A model generated the notes under the pieces. That model saw only the letters and a list, made by a program, of their open reading frames with translations, made no database searches and was not told where the DNA came from. A stretch of 64,000 nt of DNA from Nitrososphaerota archaeon (GTDB taxonomy: Archaea; Thermoproteota; Nitrososphaeria; Nitrososphaerales; Nitrosopumilaceae). Of the stretch, positions 1 to 10,218 are shown in pieces. Each line of letters opens with the position of its first letter. The first letter of the stretch is position 1. Location of the stretch: the NCBI GenBank assembly GCA_021323705.1, contig JAJPKL010000038.1, positions 1 through 64,000 of the forward strand, in the 5' to 3' direction. Position numbers and translations under genes: made by a program.

Positions 1-61
1 CACCTACAATGGCTGCCGTTGCAAGAATAGCGATCAACGCGTATTCTTTATGAGTACTCAT
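1..61 (-). CDS. N-terminus of a small membrane/secreted protein (truncated by window edge)
   Basis: Minus-strand ATG at 61 reads MSTHKEYALIAILATAAIVG, a signal/TM-like start that continues off the window. Confidence 0.4.
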   Translation of the reverse strand, partial: MSTHKEYALIAILATAAIVG

Positions 62-459
62 CTTGCCTGCGATTAAGTTGAATGGGTATTTATGTATATT
101 TAAAAAATATCCTAGTATATCGAATCAACCAGCGATCTTAAAGGATGATCGTTTGATGTTTTGAAGTCTGTATTATTGTGTAAGGGTTCCATCTGCTAGA
201 TTTATCGAGCTTTGCTTTTGTAACTAGAACAAGTTCTAGGTAATCACATACACAAAATAATATCAATGGACATCTTCAATCTTGGCAAAGTATTTTGGGA
301 CAAAGTCGGAGATGATTCTCACTATTTAAACTCGAAAAGTTGCTGGCAAAAACAATTGACCGAGGCCGTAGATTAGATATATATTAACCTCTCGGTAGAA
401 GCATCGTAGTTTGTTGCTTAGTTATGTGTTTACAGCTAATGTTCAAAGGAGGTTTTAAC

Positions 460-711
460 ATGTCTGGCAAGAAAGAAAAAATTCTGATTCCAGATCACAT
501 CTATGTTCCAAAACATGAGATAATGACAAAAGAAGAAGCAGAAAAAGTATTAGAAAAATATCATACAAAACCAACCGAGATGCCTTTGATTTATGTCAGC
601 GATCCTGCAATCAGAGGACTTGGAGTAAAGCCAGGTGACATGATAAAGATAACAAGAAAAAGTCACACTGCTGGTGAAAGCATCTACTATAGGTACGTGG
701 TGGAAGAATAA
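460..711 (+). CDS. rpoH: DNA-directed RNA polymerase subunit H (Rpb5-like)
   Basis: ILIPDHIYVPKHEIMTKEEAEKVLEKY...LPLIYVSDPAIRGLGVKPGDMIKITRKS is typical RpoH; AAAGGAGGT precedes ATG 460; overlaps rpoB. Confidence 0.93.
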   Translation: MSGKKEKILIPDHIYVPKHEIMTKEEAEKVLEKYHTKPTEMPLIYVSDPAIRGLGVKPGDMIKITRKSHTAGESIYYRYVVEE

Positions 712-3700
712 TGGCAAACGTTTCACACAAGAGATGGCCAATAGTTCAAGATATTCTAAAGAGAGAAGGAATCGCAAGACAACACCTCAACTCGTATGAT
801 GAGTTTCTTGAACGAGGCCTTCAGAGTATCATAGATGAAGTAGGTCAAATTGAAATTGAAAGTGCGGAATACCCCTATAAGATTCAACTTGGAAAAGTAA
901 AACTCCAACAACCTCGCATGATGGAATTAGATGGTTCAATAACACACATTGCTCCAATGGAGGCTCGATTAAGAAATGTAACATATGCTTCTCCTATAAT
1001 GCTTGAAGCAAGTGTTGTCGAAGACGGAAAAATTCTAGAATCAAGATATGTCCACATTGGGGACATGCCGGTGATGGTGCGCTCCAATGCCTGCATCTTG
1101 CATAATCTTTCAGAACAAAAACTTGTTGAATATGGTGAGGATCCAAATGATCCTGGTGGATATTTTATCATCAATGGCTCTGAACGTGTGATTGTAGGAC
1201 TAGAAGATCTTTCTTACAACAAAATCATTGTTGACAAAGAAACCGTGGGCGGAAATACTGTGTTCAAAGCGAAAGTGTATTCATCAATTGTTGGTTATAG
1301 AGCAAAACTGGAACTTGTAATGAAAAATGATGGTCTGATTGTAGCAAAAATTCCTGGCTCTCCTGTGGATATTCCTGTAGTTACTTTGATGCGAGCACTT
1401 GGACTTGAATCAGACAGAGAAATTGCAGCTGCAGTATCTCTAGTTGACGAGATTCAAGATGAACTTGAGGCCTCATTTGAAAAATCAGGAGATGTACCAA
1501 CAGCTAAAGATGCAATAGTGTACATCAGCAAAAGAATTGCTCCAGGTATGTTAGAAGAATTTCAGATAAAGAGAGCAGAGACACTGCTTGATTGGGGACT
1601 CTTACCACATCTTGGCAAGCACCCAGACAACCGAAAGGAAAAATCGCTCTTTCTTGGCGAAGCAACCTGTAAACTAATTGAACTAAAACTAGGATGGCTA
1701 ACCCCTGATGACAAGGACCACTATGGAAACAAAGTCATAAAATTTGCAGGCCAGATGCTTGCAGACCTGTTCAGAACTGCTTTTAGAAATCTGGTGCGAG
1801 ACATGAAGTACCAGCTAGAGAGATCAGGACAAAAAAGAGGAATAAACGCAGTAGCAGCAGCTGTTAGGCCGGGTATTGTTACAGATAAACTAAACAACGC
1901 AATTGCAACAGGAAACTGGGGACGCGGTCGTGTAGGTGTCACTCAACTTTTGGACAGAACCAACTATCTGTCTACGATAAGTCACCTTAGAAGAATTCAA
2001 TCACCGCTTAGCCGAAGTCAACCCAACTTTGAGGCAAGAGATCTTCACGCAACACACTTTGGAAGAATATGTCCAAGTGAGACTCCGGAAGGATCTAACT
2101 GTGGACTGGTAAAGAACTTGGCTTTGTCTGCAATCATTTCAGTAAACGTGGCATCAGAGGATATCATTGAGAAACTTTACGATTTGGGTGTCACTTATGT
2201 TTCAGATGCAAAAGATGATCTGAAAAAAGAGGGAACACGTGTATTTGTAGATGGAAGACTGATTGGATATTACAGAGATGGCCAAAAGCTTGTAGACTCA
2301 CTAAGAGAACTTAGAAGGAACTTTAAGATTCATCCACATGTTGGAATTTTCTTGTACCAGTCAAGTGTAGAAGGCTCAACGAAGAGACTCTATGTCAACT
2401 GCAATGCTGGCAGAGTTCTACGACCGCTGATTGTAATCAAGGACAGCAAATTGTTACTAACACAAGAACTCATCGATAAGGTCAGCAAAAAGTTTCTGTC
2501 TTGGACAGATCTTTTGCACATGGGTGTAATTGAGCTAGTTGATGCAAACGAAGAAGAAAACTGTTACATTGCAATAGATGAAACCGACATGAAAAAACAC
2601 ACTCACATGGAAATATTCCCCTCTGCAATTCTCGGAGCTGGTGCATCAATTATTCCATATCCAGAACACAACCAGTCTCCAAGAAATACATACGAGTCAG
2701 CCATGGCAAAACAAAGTCTTGGCTTTTCAACTCCTTTGATGAATGCAAGCACGTACGTGCGACAGCACCTAATGCTTTATCCGCAAACACCAATTGTTAC
2801 AACAAAGGCAATGGGCCTGTTGGGACTAGAAGACAGACCGGCAGGACAAAATTGTGTTGTTGCAGTGTTGCCATTTGATGGTTACAATATCGAAGACGCA
2901 ATCGTACTGAGCAAGTCCTCTGTTGAGAGAGGTCTTGGAAGAACCTTCTTCTACAGAATCTATGAAGCTGAAGCCAAGCAATACCCTGGAGGAATGCGAG
3001 ACAATTTTGAAATTCCTACTGCAGATGGAAACATCCGAGGATTCCGCGGTGACAAGGCATATAGATTACTTGAAGAAGACGGTGTCATTGCAACTGAGGC
3101 TACAGTACAGGGAGGAGACATACTCATTGGAAAAACAAGCCCTCCTAGATTCATGGAAGAATATAGAGAGTTTGAGGTAAAGGGACCATATAGAAGAGAC
3201 ACATCAATAGGTGTACGACCGTCAGAAAACGGAGTTGTTGATACTGTTGTTATGACACAATCACACGATGGTGGAAGAATGTATAAAATTCGAGTAAGGG
3301 ACCTGAGAATCCCAGAGATTGGAGACAAGTTTGCATCACGACATGGACAGAAAGGAGTAGTTGGTTTGCTTGTAAATCACGAGGACTTGCCATATACAGT
3401 TGATGGTGTCGTGCCAGACGTTATGATAAATCCGCACGCCTTCCCATCAAGAATGACAGTAGGAATGTTTCTTGAATCTGTAACAGGAAAGGCTGCGGCT
3501 TTGCGCGGATCTAAAATGGACGGCTCTGCATTTGTCGGAGAAAAACTAGAAGACATTAAAGGTGTCTTAGAAGCTGCAGGCTTCAAATATTCTGGTAAAG
3601 AGACAATGTACGATGGCAGGACTGGAAAAGCATTTCCAGTTGATGTCTTCTTGGGAGTTGTCTATTATCAAAAACTTCACCACATGGTTGCAGACAAGAT

Positions 3701-4058
3701 ACATGCAAGAGCAAGAGGTCAAGTGCAGATGTTGACCAAACAACCAACAGAAGGCCGTGCAAGGGGTGGAGGACTCAGATTTGGTGAGATGGAAAGAGAC
3801 TGTCTTATTGCGTATGGTGCATCAATGATGTTAAAGGACAGGCTTCTTGAAGAATCTGACAAGGCAGAGATCTATGTCTGCGAGAGATGTGGACTAGTGT
3901 CATATTATGATATCAAACAAAGACGATTTGTCTGCAGAGTGTGTGGAGACAAGGCAAAGGTAACATCAGTATCAGTTGCATATGCCTTCAAACTCTTACT
4001 GCAGGAAATGATGAGTCTTGATGTTGCCCCAAGACTTTTGATAAAGGAGAGAGTGTAA
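711..4058 (+). CDS. rpoB: DNA-directed RNA polymerase subunit B (unsplit)
   Basis: 1115 aa; RpoB motifs such as GDKFASRHGQKGVVG, YNIEDAIVLSKSSVERG and a C-terminal zinc ribbon. Confidence 0.97.
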   Translation: MANVSHKRWPIVQDILKREGIARQHLNSYDEFLERGLQSIIDEVGQIEIESAEYPYKIQLGKVKLQQPRMMELDGSITHIAPMEARLRNVTYASPIMLEASVVEDGKILESRYVHIGDMPVMVRSNACILHNLSEQKLVEYGEDPNDPGGYFIINGSERVIVGLEDLSYNKIIVDKETVGGNTVFKAKVYSSIVGYRAKLELVMKNDGLIVAKIPGSPVDIPVVTLMRALGLESDREIAAAVSLVDEIQDELEASFEKSGDVPTAKDAIVYISKRIAPGMLEEFQIKRAETLLDWGLLPHLGKHPDNRKEKSLFLGEATCKLIELKLGWLTPDDKDHYGNKVIKFAGQMLADLFRTAFRNLVRDMKYQLERSGQKRGINAVAAAVRPGIVTDKLNNAIATGNWGRGRVGVTQLLDRTNYLSTISHLRRIQSPLSRSQPNFEARDLHATHFGRICPSETPEGSNCGLVKNLALSAIISVNVASEDIIEKLYDLGVTYVSDAKDDLKKEGTRVFVDGRLIGYYRDGQKLVDSLRELRRNFKIHPHVGIFLYQSSVEGSTKRLYVNCNAGRVLRPLIVIKDSKLLLTQELIDKVSKKFLSWTDLLHMGVIELVDANEEENCYIAIDETDMKKHTHMEIFPSAILGAGASIIPYPEHNQSPRNTYESAMAKQSLGFSTPLMNASTYVRQHLMLYPQTPIVTTKAMGLLGLEDRPAGQNCVVAVLPFDGYNIEDAIVLSKSSVERGLGRTFFYRIYEAEAKQYPGGMRDNFEIPTADGNIRGFRGDKAYRLLEEDGVIATEATVQGGDILIGKTSPPRFMEEYREFEVKGPYRRDTSIGVRPSENGVVDTVVMTQSHDGGRMYKIRVRDLRIPEIGDKFASRHGQKGVVGLLVNHEDLPYTVDGVVPDVMINPHAFPSRMTVGMFLESVTGKAAALRGSKMDGSAFVGEKLEDIKGVLEAAGFKYSGKETMYDGRTGKAFPVDVFLGVVYYQKLHHMVADKIHARARGQVQMLTKQPTEGRARGGGLRFGEMERDCLIAYGASMMLKDRLLEESDKAEIYVCERCGLVSYYDIKQRRFVCRVCGDKAKVTSVSVAYAFKLLLQEMMSLDVAPRLLIKERV

Positions 4059-7000
4059 TGTCATCTGAAACAATCAAAGTAATTGATGGAATCAAGTTCT
4101 CTGTCTGGTCCCCAACGGAAATAAGAAAATACTCTGTTGCTGAGATTACCGCTCCTGAAACCTATGATGAGGACGGCATGTCAGTTCAGGGTGGACTGAT
4201 GGATGGCAGACTTGGTACGCTAGAGCCAGGTCAGAAATGTCTTACCTGTGGAAACACTGCAGCAAGATGTCCTGGGCACTTTGGCCACATCGAGCTTGCC
4301 GAGCCAGTGTTGCACATTGCATTCATTGATAACATCTACAAACTCTTGCTGACAACCTGTAGATCATGTGCCAGACTAAAGATACCGCAGGAGGAACTTG
4401 AGGAATATCATCAAATCATGCAAAAAGAAGCAGCATACAGCGTAATCTCAATCAAGCACATACCAGACGAAATAATCGAAAGAGCAAAGAAAGAAAAGAC
4501 TTGTCCGCACTGTGGCAAGGCACAATATGAAATGATATTTACCAAGCCAACAATTTTCATTGAACGCACAGAGCTTGGAGAGAACAGGTTACTTCCAATT
4601 ACCATACGAGAAAGATTTTCACACATGATAGACGATGACCTAAAACTGCTTGGATACGACCCAACAACTGCAAGACCTGAATGGTTTGTACTCCAAGTCC
4701 TGCCTGTACCGCCTGTCACAGTAAGGCCCTCTATAATTTTGGAGACTGGAATTAGATCTGAGGACGACTTGACACACAAACTTGTCGACATCATAAGAGT
4801 AAACCAAAGGCTCAAGGAAAGCAAGGAGGCAGGAACACCGCCATTAATCGTGCAAGACCTTGTAGACTTGTTGCAGTATCATGTAACTACATATTTTGAT
4901 AATGAAGTTTCTGGAATTCCGCAAGCTCATCACAGATCTGGCAGACCGCTAAAAACACTTACACAAAGGCTGAAGGGAAAGGAAGGAAGATTCCGAGGCT
5001 CGCTGTCAGGTAAGAGAGTAGACTTTTCAAGCAGAACTGTAATCTCGCCAGACCCAAGCCTTGAGATCTCAGAGGTTGGAGTTCCAGAATCTGTTGCAAT
5101 AAAACTTACTATTCCAGAGGTTGTTACAGAATGGAACATTGATAGACTAAAGAAACTTGTTATCAATGGACCAAACAAATTCCCCGGCGCCAACTATATC
5201 GTAAGACCAGATGGTGTAAAGATAAGGCTAGACTTTGTTGAAGACAGGGAAACAATAGCTAACAACATCGAGATTGGTTATCTGGTTGAAAGACATCTCT
5301 CTGACGGTGACATTGTCATGTTCAATAGACAGCCATCACTGCACCAAATGTCCATAATGGGCCATTATGTCAGGGTGCTGCCAAACAAGACCTTTAGATT
5401 GCATCCTTCTGTCTGTCCGCCTTACAACGCAGACTTTGATGGAGATGAAATGAACCTTCACGTACCGCAAAGCGAGGAAGCAAGAGCAGAAGCAATACTC
5501 TTGATGAGAGTGCAGGATCAAATAATATCTCCAAGATACGGGGGACCAATAATTGGAGCACTTCGTGACTTTATCACGGGTGCCTATCTGCTTACAAAAG
5601 ATGACACAACCCTTACTCCACAAGAATTTGCAAACTTGGCAATGCTTGCTGGATACCAAGGGACATTTCCAGAGCCACAAGTTAAAGGAAAGGGAGGGCC
5701 GCTTTACACTGGCAAACAACTGTTCTCTCTGTTTCTGCCAAAAGACTTTAACTATGTAATTACATCCAAGTGGTCAAAAGGAACCAAGGGTCCGACAAAA
5801 GATGTTGTAATCAAAAACGGACAACTTGTAAGTGGAGTAATTGACAAGGCATCAATTGGTGCTGAAGAACCAGACAGCGTCTTGCATAGAATAGCCAAAG
5901 ACTATGATTATGACACTGCAAAGCGTTTTCTAAATTCCATACTTATAATGCTAAAGCAATTCATTACAGGTTATGGATTCAGCTATGGATATGCAGACTT
6001 GGAGCTATCTCCAAAGACCAAGGAATCCATACTTACAGACATCCATGAATCTTATGACAAGGTATATGATTTCATTTCTCAGGCCAAAAAGGGAACACTA
6101 CAGCTCAGTAGAGGACTCTCAGCAGAAGAAGCACTAGAGGCCTACATTGTAAACGAACTGTCAAAGGCAAGAGACAGGGCGGGCAGCATGGCAGACAAGT
6201 CATTTGACGAAACAAATGCAGGAAGAATCATGGCAACAACTGGTGCAAGGGGTTCCTCACTAAATATAGGACAGATGGCAGGAGCACTTGGACAACAATC
6301 GATTCGTGGTAGAAGAATACACAAGGGTTACAGTAACAGGGCATTGCCGCACTTTAAAGAAAATGATACAAATCCAGACTCGAGGGGATTTGTCAAGTCA
6401 AACTATAGAGATGGACTTTCAACACTGGAATTTTTCTTCCATGCAATGGGTGGAAGAGAAGGCCTTGTAGACACTGCAGTAAGAACCCAGCAAAGTGGTT
6501 ACATGCAGAGGAGATTGATAAACGCACTAGAGCATCTCAAGCTGGAATATGATCATACTGTAAGAGACCCCCACGGACACATCATACAGTTCCTGTACGG
6601 CGAAGATGGAATTGATGTATCAAAGAGCGACCATGGTGAAGCATTTAGAATTTTAAGGTTGATTGAATCTGAAAGCATCATTGATTCTGGCAAAAAGGCA
6701 ACAAAGGAAGATGTTGGAGAACTTGTAAAGAAATACACCAAGACATTCAATCCTCGTCTGGCACAAACAGTTCATGATGCACTAGCAGAATCAAAACTGA
6801 GCAGAGACGGTGTGGAAAAAGTGTTAAAGAAAGCACTTGAGCTATACGACAAGGCAAAGGTAGAGCCAGGCCAGGCAGTCGGTGTAGTTACTGCACAGTC
6901 AATAGGTGAGCCTGGTACCCAGATGACACTTAGAACCTTCCACTTTGCAGGTATCAGGGAAAGAAACGTCACTCTTGGACTTCCAAGACTGATCGAACTT

Positions 7001-7852
7001 GTAGATGCAAGAAAGAAACCTGTCACACCTACAATGGACATCTACTTGGAGGAAAACTACAAAAAATCAAAGGAAAAAGCAATCAAGGTAGCCCGTGAAA
7101 TTCTGCATACAAAGATAAGTGCGCTGATTACAAGCACTGAAACTGACTATTCTACAAAAATCAAACTAAATCTAAACCAAGACAGGCTAAAGGAGAGAGC
7201 ATGTACGGTAGAAGACGTTGTTGCTGCATTGCAGTCATCTAAGAAAAAGTTTGAGATAGAGACTAGCGGCCATTCAATTACACTTACACTTCCTGAAGAG
7301 TCTGATGCTCAGACAATCCTCAGCCTACGAAACAAGGTGCTCTCAGCAACAGTCAAAGGAGTAACCGATGTCGAACGCGTAACAATCGTACAGCAAGGAG
7401 ACGAGTGGGTTATCCAAACATCTGGCTCTAACATTGCAAAGGTGATGGAAGTTGATGGCATTGACAAGAAAAACATCAGGACAAACAACGTCTTTGAGAT
7501 TGCAAATACGCTGGGAATAGAGGCTGCTCGAAACGCACTGATAAATGAGCTCAGCTCTACACTTGAGGACCAAGGACTTGAAGTCGATGTCAGATACATC
7601 ATGTTGGTAGCAGACTTGATGTGCTCAAGAGGATACTTGCAGCAGATTGGAAGACATGGAATTGCAGGTACGAAGACAAGTGTACTGGCAAGAGCAGCGT
7701 TTGAGATTACAGTTCCTACAATAGCAGAAGCTGCACTGGCAGGAGAGGTTGAAGAACTAAAAGGAGTAACAGAAAATGTCATAGTTGGTGCAAACATTCC
7801 AATCGGAACAGGCACGGTAGATCTTTACATGAAGGTGGTAGAAGATGGTTAA
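4058..7852 (+). CDS. rpoA: DNA-directed RNA polymerase subunit A (A' and A'' fused)
   Basis: NADFDGDEMNLHVPQ catalytic motif plus A'' region (GEPGTQMTLRTFHFAG) in one 1264-aa ORF. Confidence 0.97.
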   Translation: MSSETIKVIDGIKFSVWSPTEIRKYSVAEITAPETYDEDGMSVQGGLMDGRLGTLEPGQKCLTCGNTAARCPGHFGHIELAEPVLHIAFIDNIYKLLLTTCRSCARLKIPQEELEEYHQIMQKEAAYSVISIKHIPDEIIERAKKEKTCPHCGKAQYEMIFTKPTIFIERTELGENRLLPITIRERFSHMIDDDLKLLGYDPTTARPEWFVLQVLPVPPVTVRPSIILETGIRSEDDLTHKLVDIIRVNQRLKESKEAGTPPLIVQDLVDLLQYHVTTYFDNEVSGIPQAHHRSGRPLKTLTQRLKGKEGRFRGSLSGKRVDFSSRTVISPDPSLEISEVGVPESVAIKLTIPEVVTEWNIDRLKKLVINGPNKFPGANYIVRPDGVKIRLDFVEDRETIANNIEIGYLVERHLSDGDIVMFNRQPSLHQMSIMGHYVRVLPNKTFRLHPSVCPPYNADFDGDEMNLHVPQSEEARAEAILLMRVQDQIISPRYGGPIIGALRDFITGAYLLTKDDTTLTPQEFANLAMLAGYQGTFPEPQVKGKGGPLYTGKQLFSLFLPKDFNYVITSKWSKGTKGPTKDVVIKNGQLVSGVIDKASIGAEEPDSVLHRIAKDYDYDTAKRFLNSILIMLKQFITGYGFSYGYADLELSPKTKESILTDIHESYDKVYDFISQAKKGTLQLSRGLSAEEALEAYIVNELSKARDRAGSMADKSFDETNAGRIMATTGARGSSLNIGQMAGALGQQSIRGRRIHKGYSNRALPHFKENDTNPDSRGFVKSNYRDGLSTLEFFFHAMGGREGLVDTAVRTQQSGYMQRRLINALEHLKLEYDHTVRDPHGHIIQFLYGEDGIDVSKSDHGEAFRILRLIESESIIDSGKKATKEDVGELVKKYTKTFNPRLAQTVHDALAESKLSRDGVEKVLKKALELYDKAKVEPGQAVGVVTAQSIGEPGTQMTLRTFHFAGIRERNVTLGLPRLIELVDARKKPVTPTMDIYLEENYKKSKEKAIKVAREILHTKISALITSTETDYSTKIKLNLNQDRLKERACTVEDVVAALQSSKKKFEIETSGHSITLTLPEESDAQTILSLRNKVLSATVKGVTDVERVTIVQQGDEWVIQTSGSNIAKVMEVDGIDKKNIRTNNVFEIANTLGIEAARNALINELSSTLEDQGLEVDVRYIMLVADLMCSRGYLQQIGRHGIAGTKTSVLARAAFEITVPTIAEAALAGEVEELKGVTENVIVGANIPIGTGTVDLYMKVVEDG

Positions 7853-8159
7853 GCTCTTAGAAAAGGCCATTAAAGATGCAGTAGAGGACGGCAAGTGCTT
7901 TTTTGGAACAAAAGAGGTGCTAGGCTCTATCAAGAACTCTAAACTAGTTGTATTATCACACTCTATACCAACATCAACCACACAAAAAATAGTTGAAGCT
8001 GCCAAGGGTGCAAAGGTGCCAACACTAAACTACAAGGGGTCTTCAGTGGAGCTTGGAAGACTGTGTGGAACACAGTTCCGCATTTCTGCAGTGTCGCTAA
8101 AAACTTTGAGCGATACCAATCTTAAGGCAATTATAAAAGACGTGGAAACAGAGAAGTAA
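7845..8159 (+). CDS. rpl30e: Ribosomal protein L30e
   Basis: L7Ae/L30e fold protein of about 104 aa between rpoA and nusA, the usual archaeal position. Confidence 0.88.
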   Translation: MVKLLEKAIKDAVEDGKCFFGTKEVLGSIKNSKLVVLSHSIPTSTTQKIVEAAKGAKVPTLNYKGSSVELGRLCGTQFRISAVSLKTLSDTNLKAIIKDVETEK

Positions 8160-8236
8160 GAATAAATGTCTTATTTTTCTCAAAACCGTCTATCAAGATT
8201 TAAATGTCCCCCTAAGAGATCGAGTTTAAAAAAGGT

Positions 8237-8695
8237 ATGACAGAGACAATCAAACTGACAACAGATCAAATAAAACTAATGTCACTTTTTCAAAACGTGA
8301 CTGGTGCAACTGCACGTGACTGCATCGAAGATGAAAAACAAGATAGAGTAATTTTTGTGGTAAATCAAGGAAAGATGGGCCTTGCAATAGGAAAGGGAGG
8401 CTCTACCATACGAAACCTGCAAAATGTTGTCAAAAGAAATGTTGAACTTGTTGAATATTCTGAAGATCCTGCAGAATTTCTAAAAAACATGCTAAACCCA
8501 AAGCTGGTATCCGAAGTTAAATTAAACAAAAGGTTAGATGGTTCTCTTCAAGCAATTGTTCTTGTAGATGCAAAGAAGAAGGGAATCGTAGTAGGCAGAG
8601 AAGGCAGGAATGCTGAAAAGGCACGGCTGCTTGCAAAAAGATACTTTCAAATTTCCAGTGTGTTGATACAAAGTCCTGAAAAAATAATGGAGTAA
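8237..8695 (+). CDS. nusA: Archaeal NusA-like transcription factor (KH domains)
   Basis: KH motifs [15 protein letters not shown] and [22 protein letters not shown]; synteny. Confidence 0.9.
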   Translation: MTETIKLTTDQIKLMSLFQNVTGATARDCIEDEKQDRVIFVVNQGKMGLAIGKGGSTIRNLQNVVKRNVELVEYSEDPAEFLKNMLNPKLVSEVKLNKRLDGSLQAIVLVDAKKKGIVVGREGRNAEKARLLAKRYFQISSVLIQSPEKIME

Positions 8696-8702
8696 TGATA
8701 TA

Positions 8703-9140
8703 ATGGCAAAATCCCCCCTTGGTCTATTTGCAGGAAGAGTCCTCAGAGACAAAAGAAAGAGGCAGAAATGGTCTATTGGAACCTATAAGCGAAGACAGCT
8801 AGGGCTGGACAAAAAAGCAAGTCCTCTTGGAGGTGCACCGCAAGCACGCGGTATCGTATTAGAAAAAGTGGGGATTGAGGCAAAGCAGCCAAACTCTGCT
8901 GTAAGAAAATGTGTCCGTGTCCAGCTAATAAAAAACGGCAAGACCGTAACAGCATTCCTTCCAAAAGACGGTGCTCTAAATTTCGTTGACGAGCACGATG
9001 AGGTTCATGTAGAGGGAATGGGTGCATCTATGGGCGGAGCAATGGGTGATATTCCAGGAGTAAGGTGGAAGGTTTTCAAGGTAAATGGCACATCACTTAA
9101 AGAACTTGTTTATGGTAAGAAAGAAAAGCCGAGAAGATAG
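8703..9140 (+). CDS. rps12: Ribosomal protein S12
   Basis: [30 protein letters not shown]. Confidence 0.96.
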   Translation: MAKSPLGLFAGRVLRDKRKRQKWSIGTYKRRQLGLDKKASPLGGAPQARGIVLEKVGIEAKQPNSAVRKCVRVQLIKNGKTVTAFLPKDGALNFVDEHDEVHVEGMGASMGGAMGDIPGVRWKVFKVNGTSLKELVYGKKEKPRR

Positions 9141-9142
9141 AG

Positions 9143-9742
9143 ATGACTGAGACACAGAACCTTTTACTTTTTCGAAAATGGGATACATCAAAGATTGAGA
9201 TAAAAGATCCAGGACTGCGAAATGTCATATCTCTAAAAAAGGAGATTGTTCCAGTATCCTTTGGTCGCTCTGCACTAAAGCGATTTAACAAGGCAGAGGT
9301 AAACATAGTTGAGAGGCTGGTAAACAAGATCTCTCACTTTGGCAAAAAATATGCAAAGAACACCGGTAGAATGGGCGGCAAAAAGATTCATGCAATAAAC
9401 ACTGCAAAAGCAGCACTTGAAATAATTCATCTTAAGACTGGAAAGAACCCAGTTGAGGTCTTGATAAGGGCAGTAGAGAACTCGGCTCCAAACGAGGATA
9501 CTACAAGAATAGTATATGGTGGAACCGTATACCATGTGTCAGTTGATGTAGCGCCACTTAGAAGGGTTGATCTTGCGCTGAGGTTTATTGCAGAAGGGGT
9601 TAGAGACGCATCATTTTCAAATCCAAAGGCACTGGAGGAAAACTTGGCAGAGCACTTGATACTTGCTGCTGCAAACGACATGAACGCACCTTCTGTAAAA
9701 AAGAAGAACGAGCTAGAAAGAATTGCAATGGCCTCAAGATAG
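9143..9742 (+). CDS. rps7: Ribosomal protein S7
   Basis: NTGRMGGKKIHAINTAKAALEIIHLKTGKNPVEVLIRAVENSAPNEDTTRI. Confidence 0.96.
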   Translation: MTETQNLLLFRKWDTSKIEIKDPGLRNVISLKKEIVPVSFGRSALKRFNKAEVNIVERLVNKISHFGKKYAKNTGRMGGKKIHAINTAKAALEIIHLKTGKNPVEVLIRAVENSAPNEDTTRIVYGGTVYHVSVDVAPLRRVDLALRFIAEGVRDASFSNPKALEENLAEHLILAAANDMNAPSVKKKNELERIAMASR

Positions 9743-9761
9743 AGGCGCTTTTTAAAAAAGA

Positions 9762-9865
9762 TAGCCCGAGGCAGATTCGAACTGCCGTCTCCAGGTATCC
9801 TCTCATAAGATCCAGAGCCTGGAATCCCTAGCCCAAAAATTGTTTGGCCACTAGACTATCGGGCT
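9762..9865 (-). tRNA. tRNA-Gln (anticodon CUG), apparently intron-containing
   Basis: Minus strand AGCCCGATAGTCTAGTGG...CCAGG-CTCTGGA...CCTGG...ACGGCAGTTCGAATCTGCCTCGGGCT; 7-bp acceptor stem, T-arm and anticodon stem identifiable; about 30 nt longer than a mature tRNA. Confidence 0.85.
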
Positions 9866-9977
9866 ACCGAAACGGGTGGTATGCGTTGAGAATATAATTA
9901 TTGTGTATGGTCAGAAATGTTCTTTGAATAAAAGAGATCAATATGCGAGTACAAATTAATAGAATGATCTAAATAAC

Positions 9978-10157
9978 ATGAAATCTGTTTTCCAAATGAT
10001 GAAAGTATACGGCTCATGCGCATCCTGCAGCTTTGAAGCCTCTGGTGAGACACTAGAGCAACTTGATGCCAAATTCAAACACCATTTTGTCATGCTAGGC
10101 CACTCGTCATACTTCCACAAAGAAGGCATCAAAGAAAAGATAAGAAAAATTTCATAG
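9978..10157 (+). CDS. Small Cys/His-containing protein (59 aa)
   Basis: ATG at 9978: MKSVFQMMKVYGSCASCSFEASGETLEQLDAKFKHHFVMLGHSSYFHKEGIKEKIRKIS*; below the ORF-track size cutoff. Confidence 0.6.
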   Translation: MKSVFQMMKVYGSCASCSFEASGETLEQLDAKFKHHFVMLGHSSYFHKEGIKEKIRKIS

Positions 10158-10218
10158 GTTTTCACACCTCTCCTACAGATTTTGCTGTAGATTTGTATGT
10201 CATAAAAATGGGGAAGAG

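Noticed and set aside
266-376. 36-aa ORF MDIFNLGKVFWDKVGDDSHYLNSKSCWQKQLTEAVD upstream of rpoH
   Set aside because: Too short, with no recognisable motif or evidence of conservation; left as non-coding
7309-7815. 168-aa minus-strand ORF inside rpoA
   Set aside because: Antisense shadow of a highly conserved gene; the many other internal minus-strand ORFs in rpoB/rpoA/leuS/alaS were rejected for the same reason
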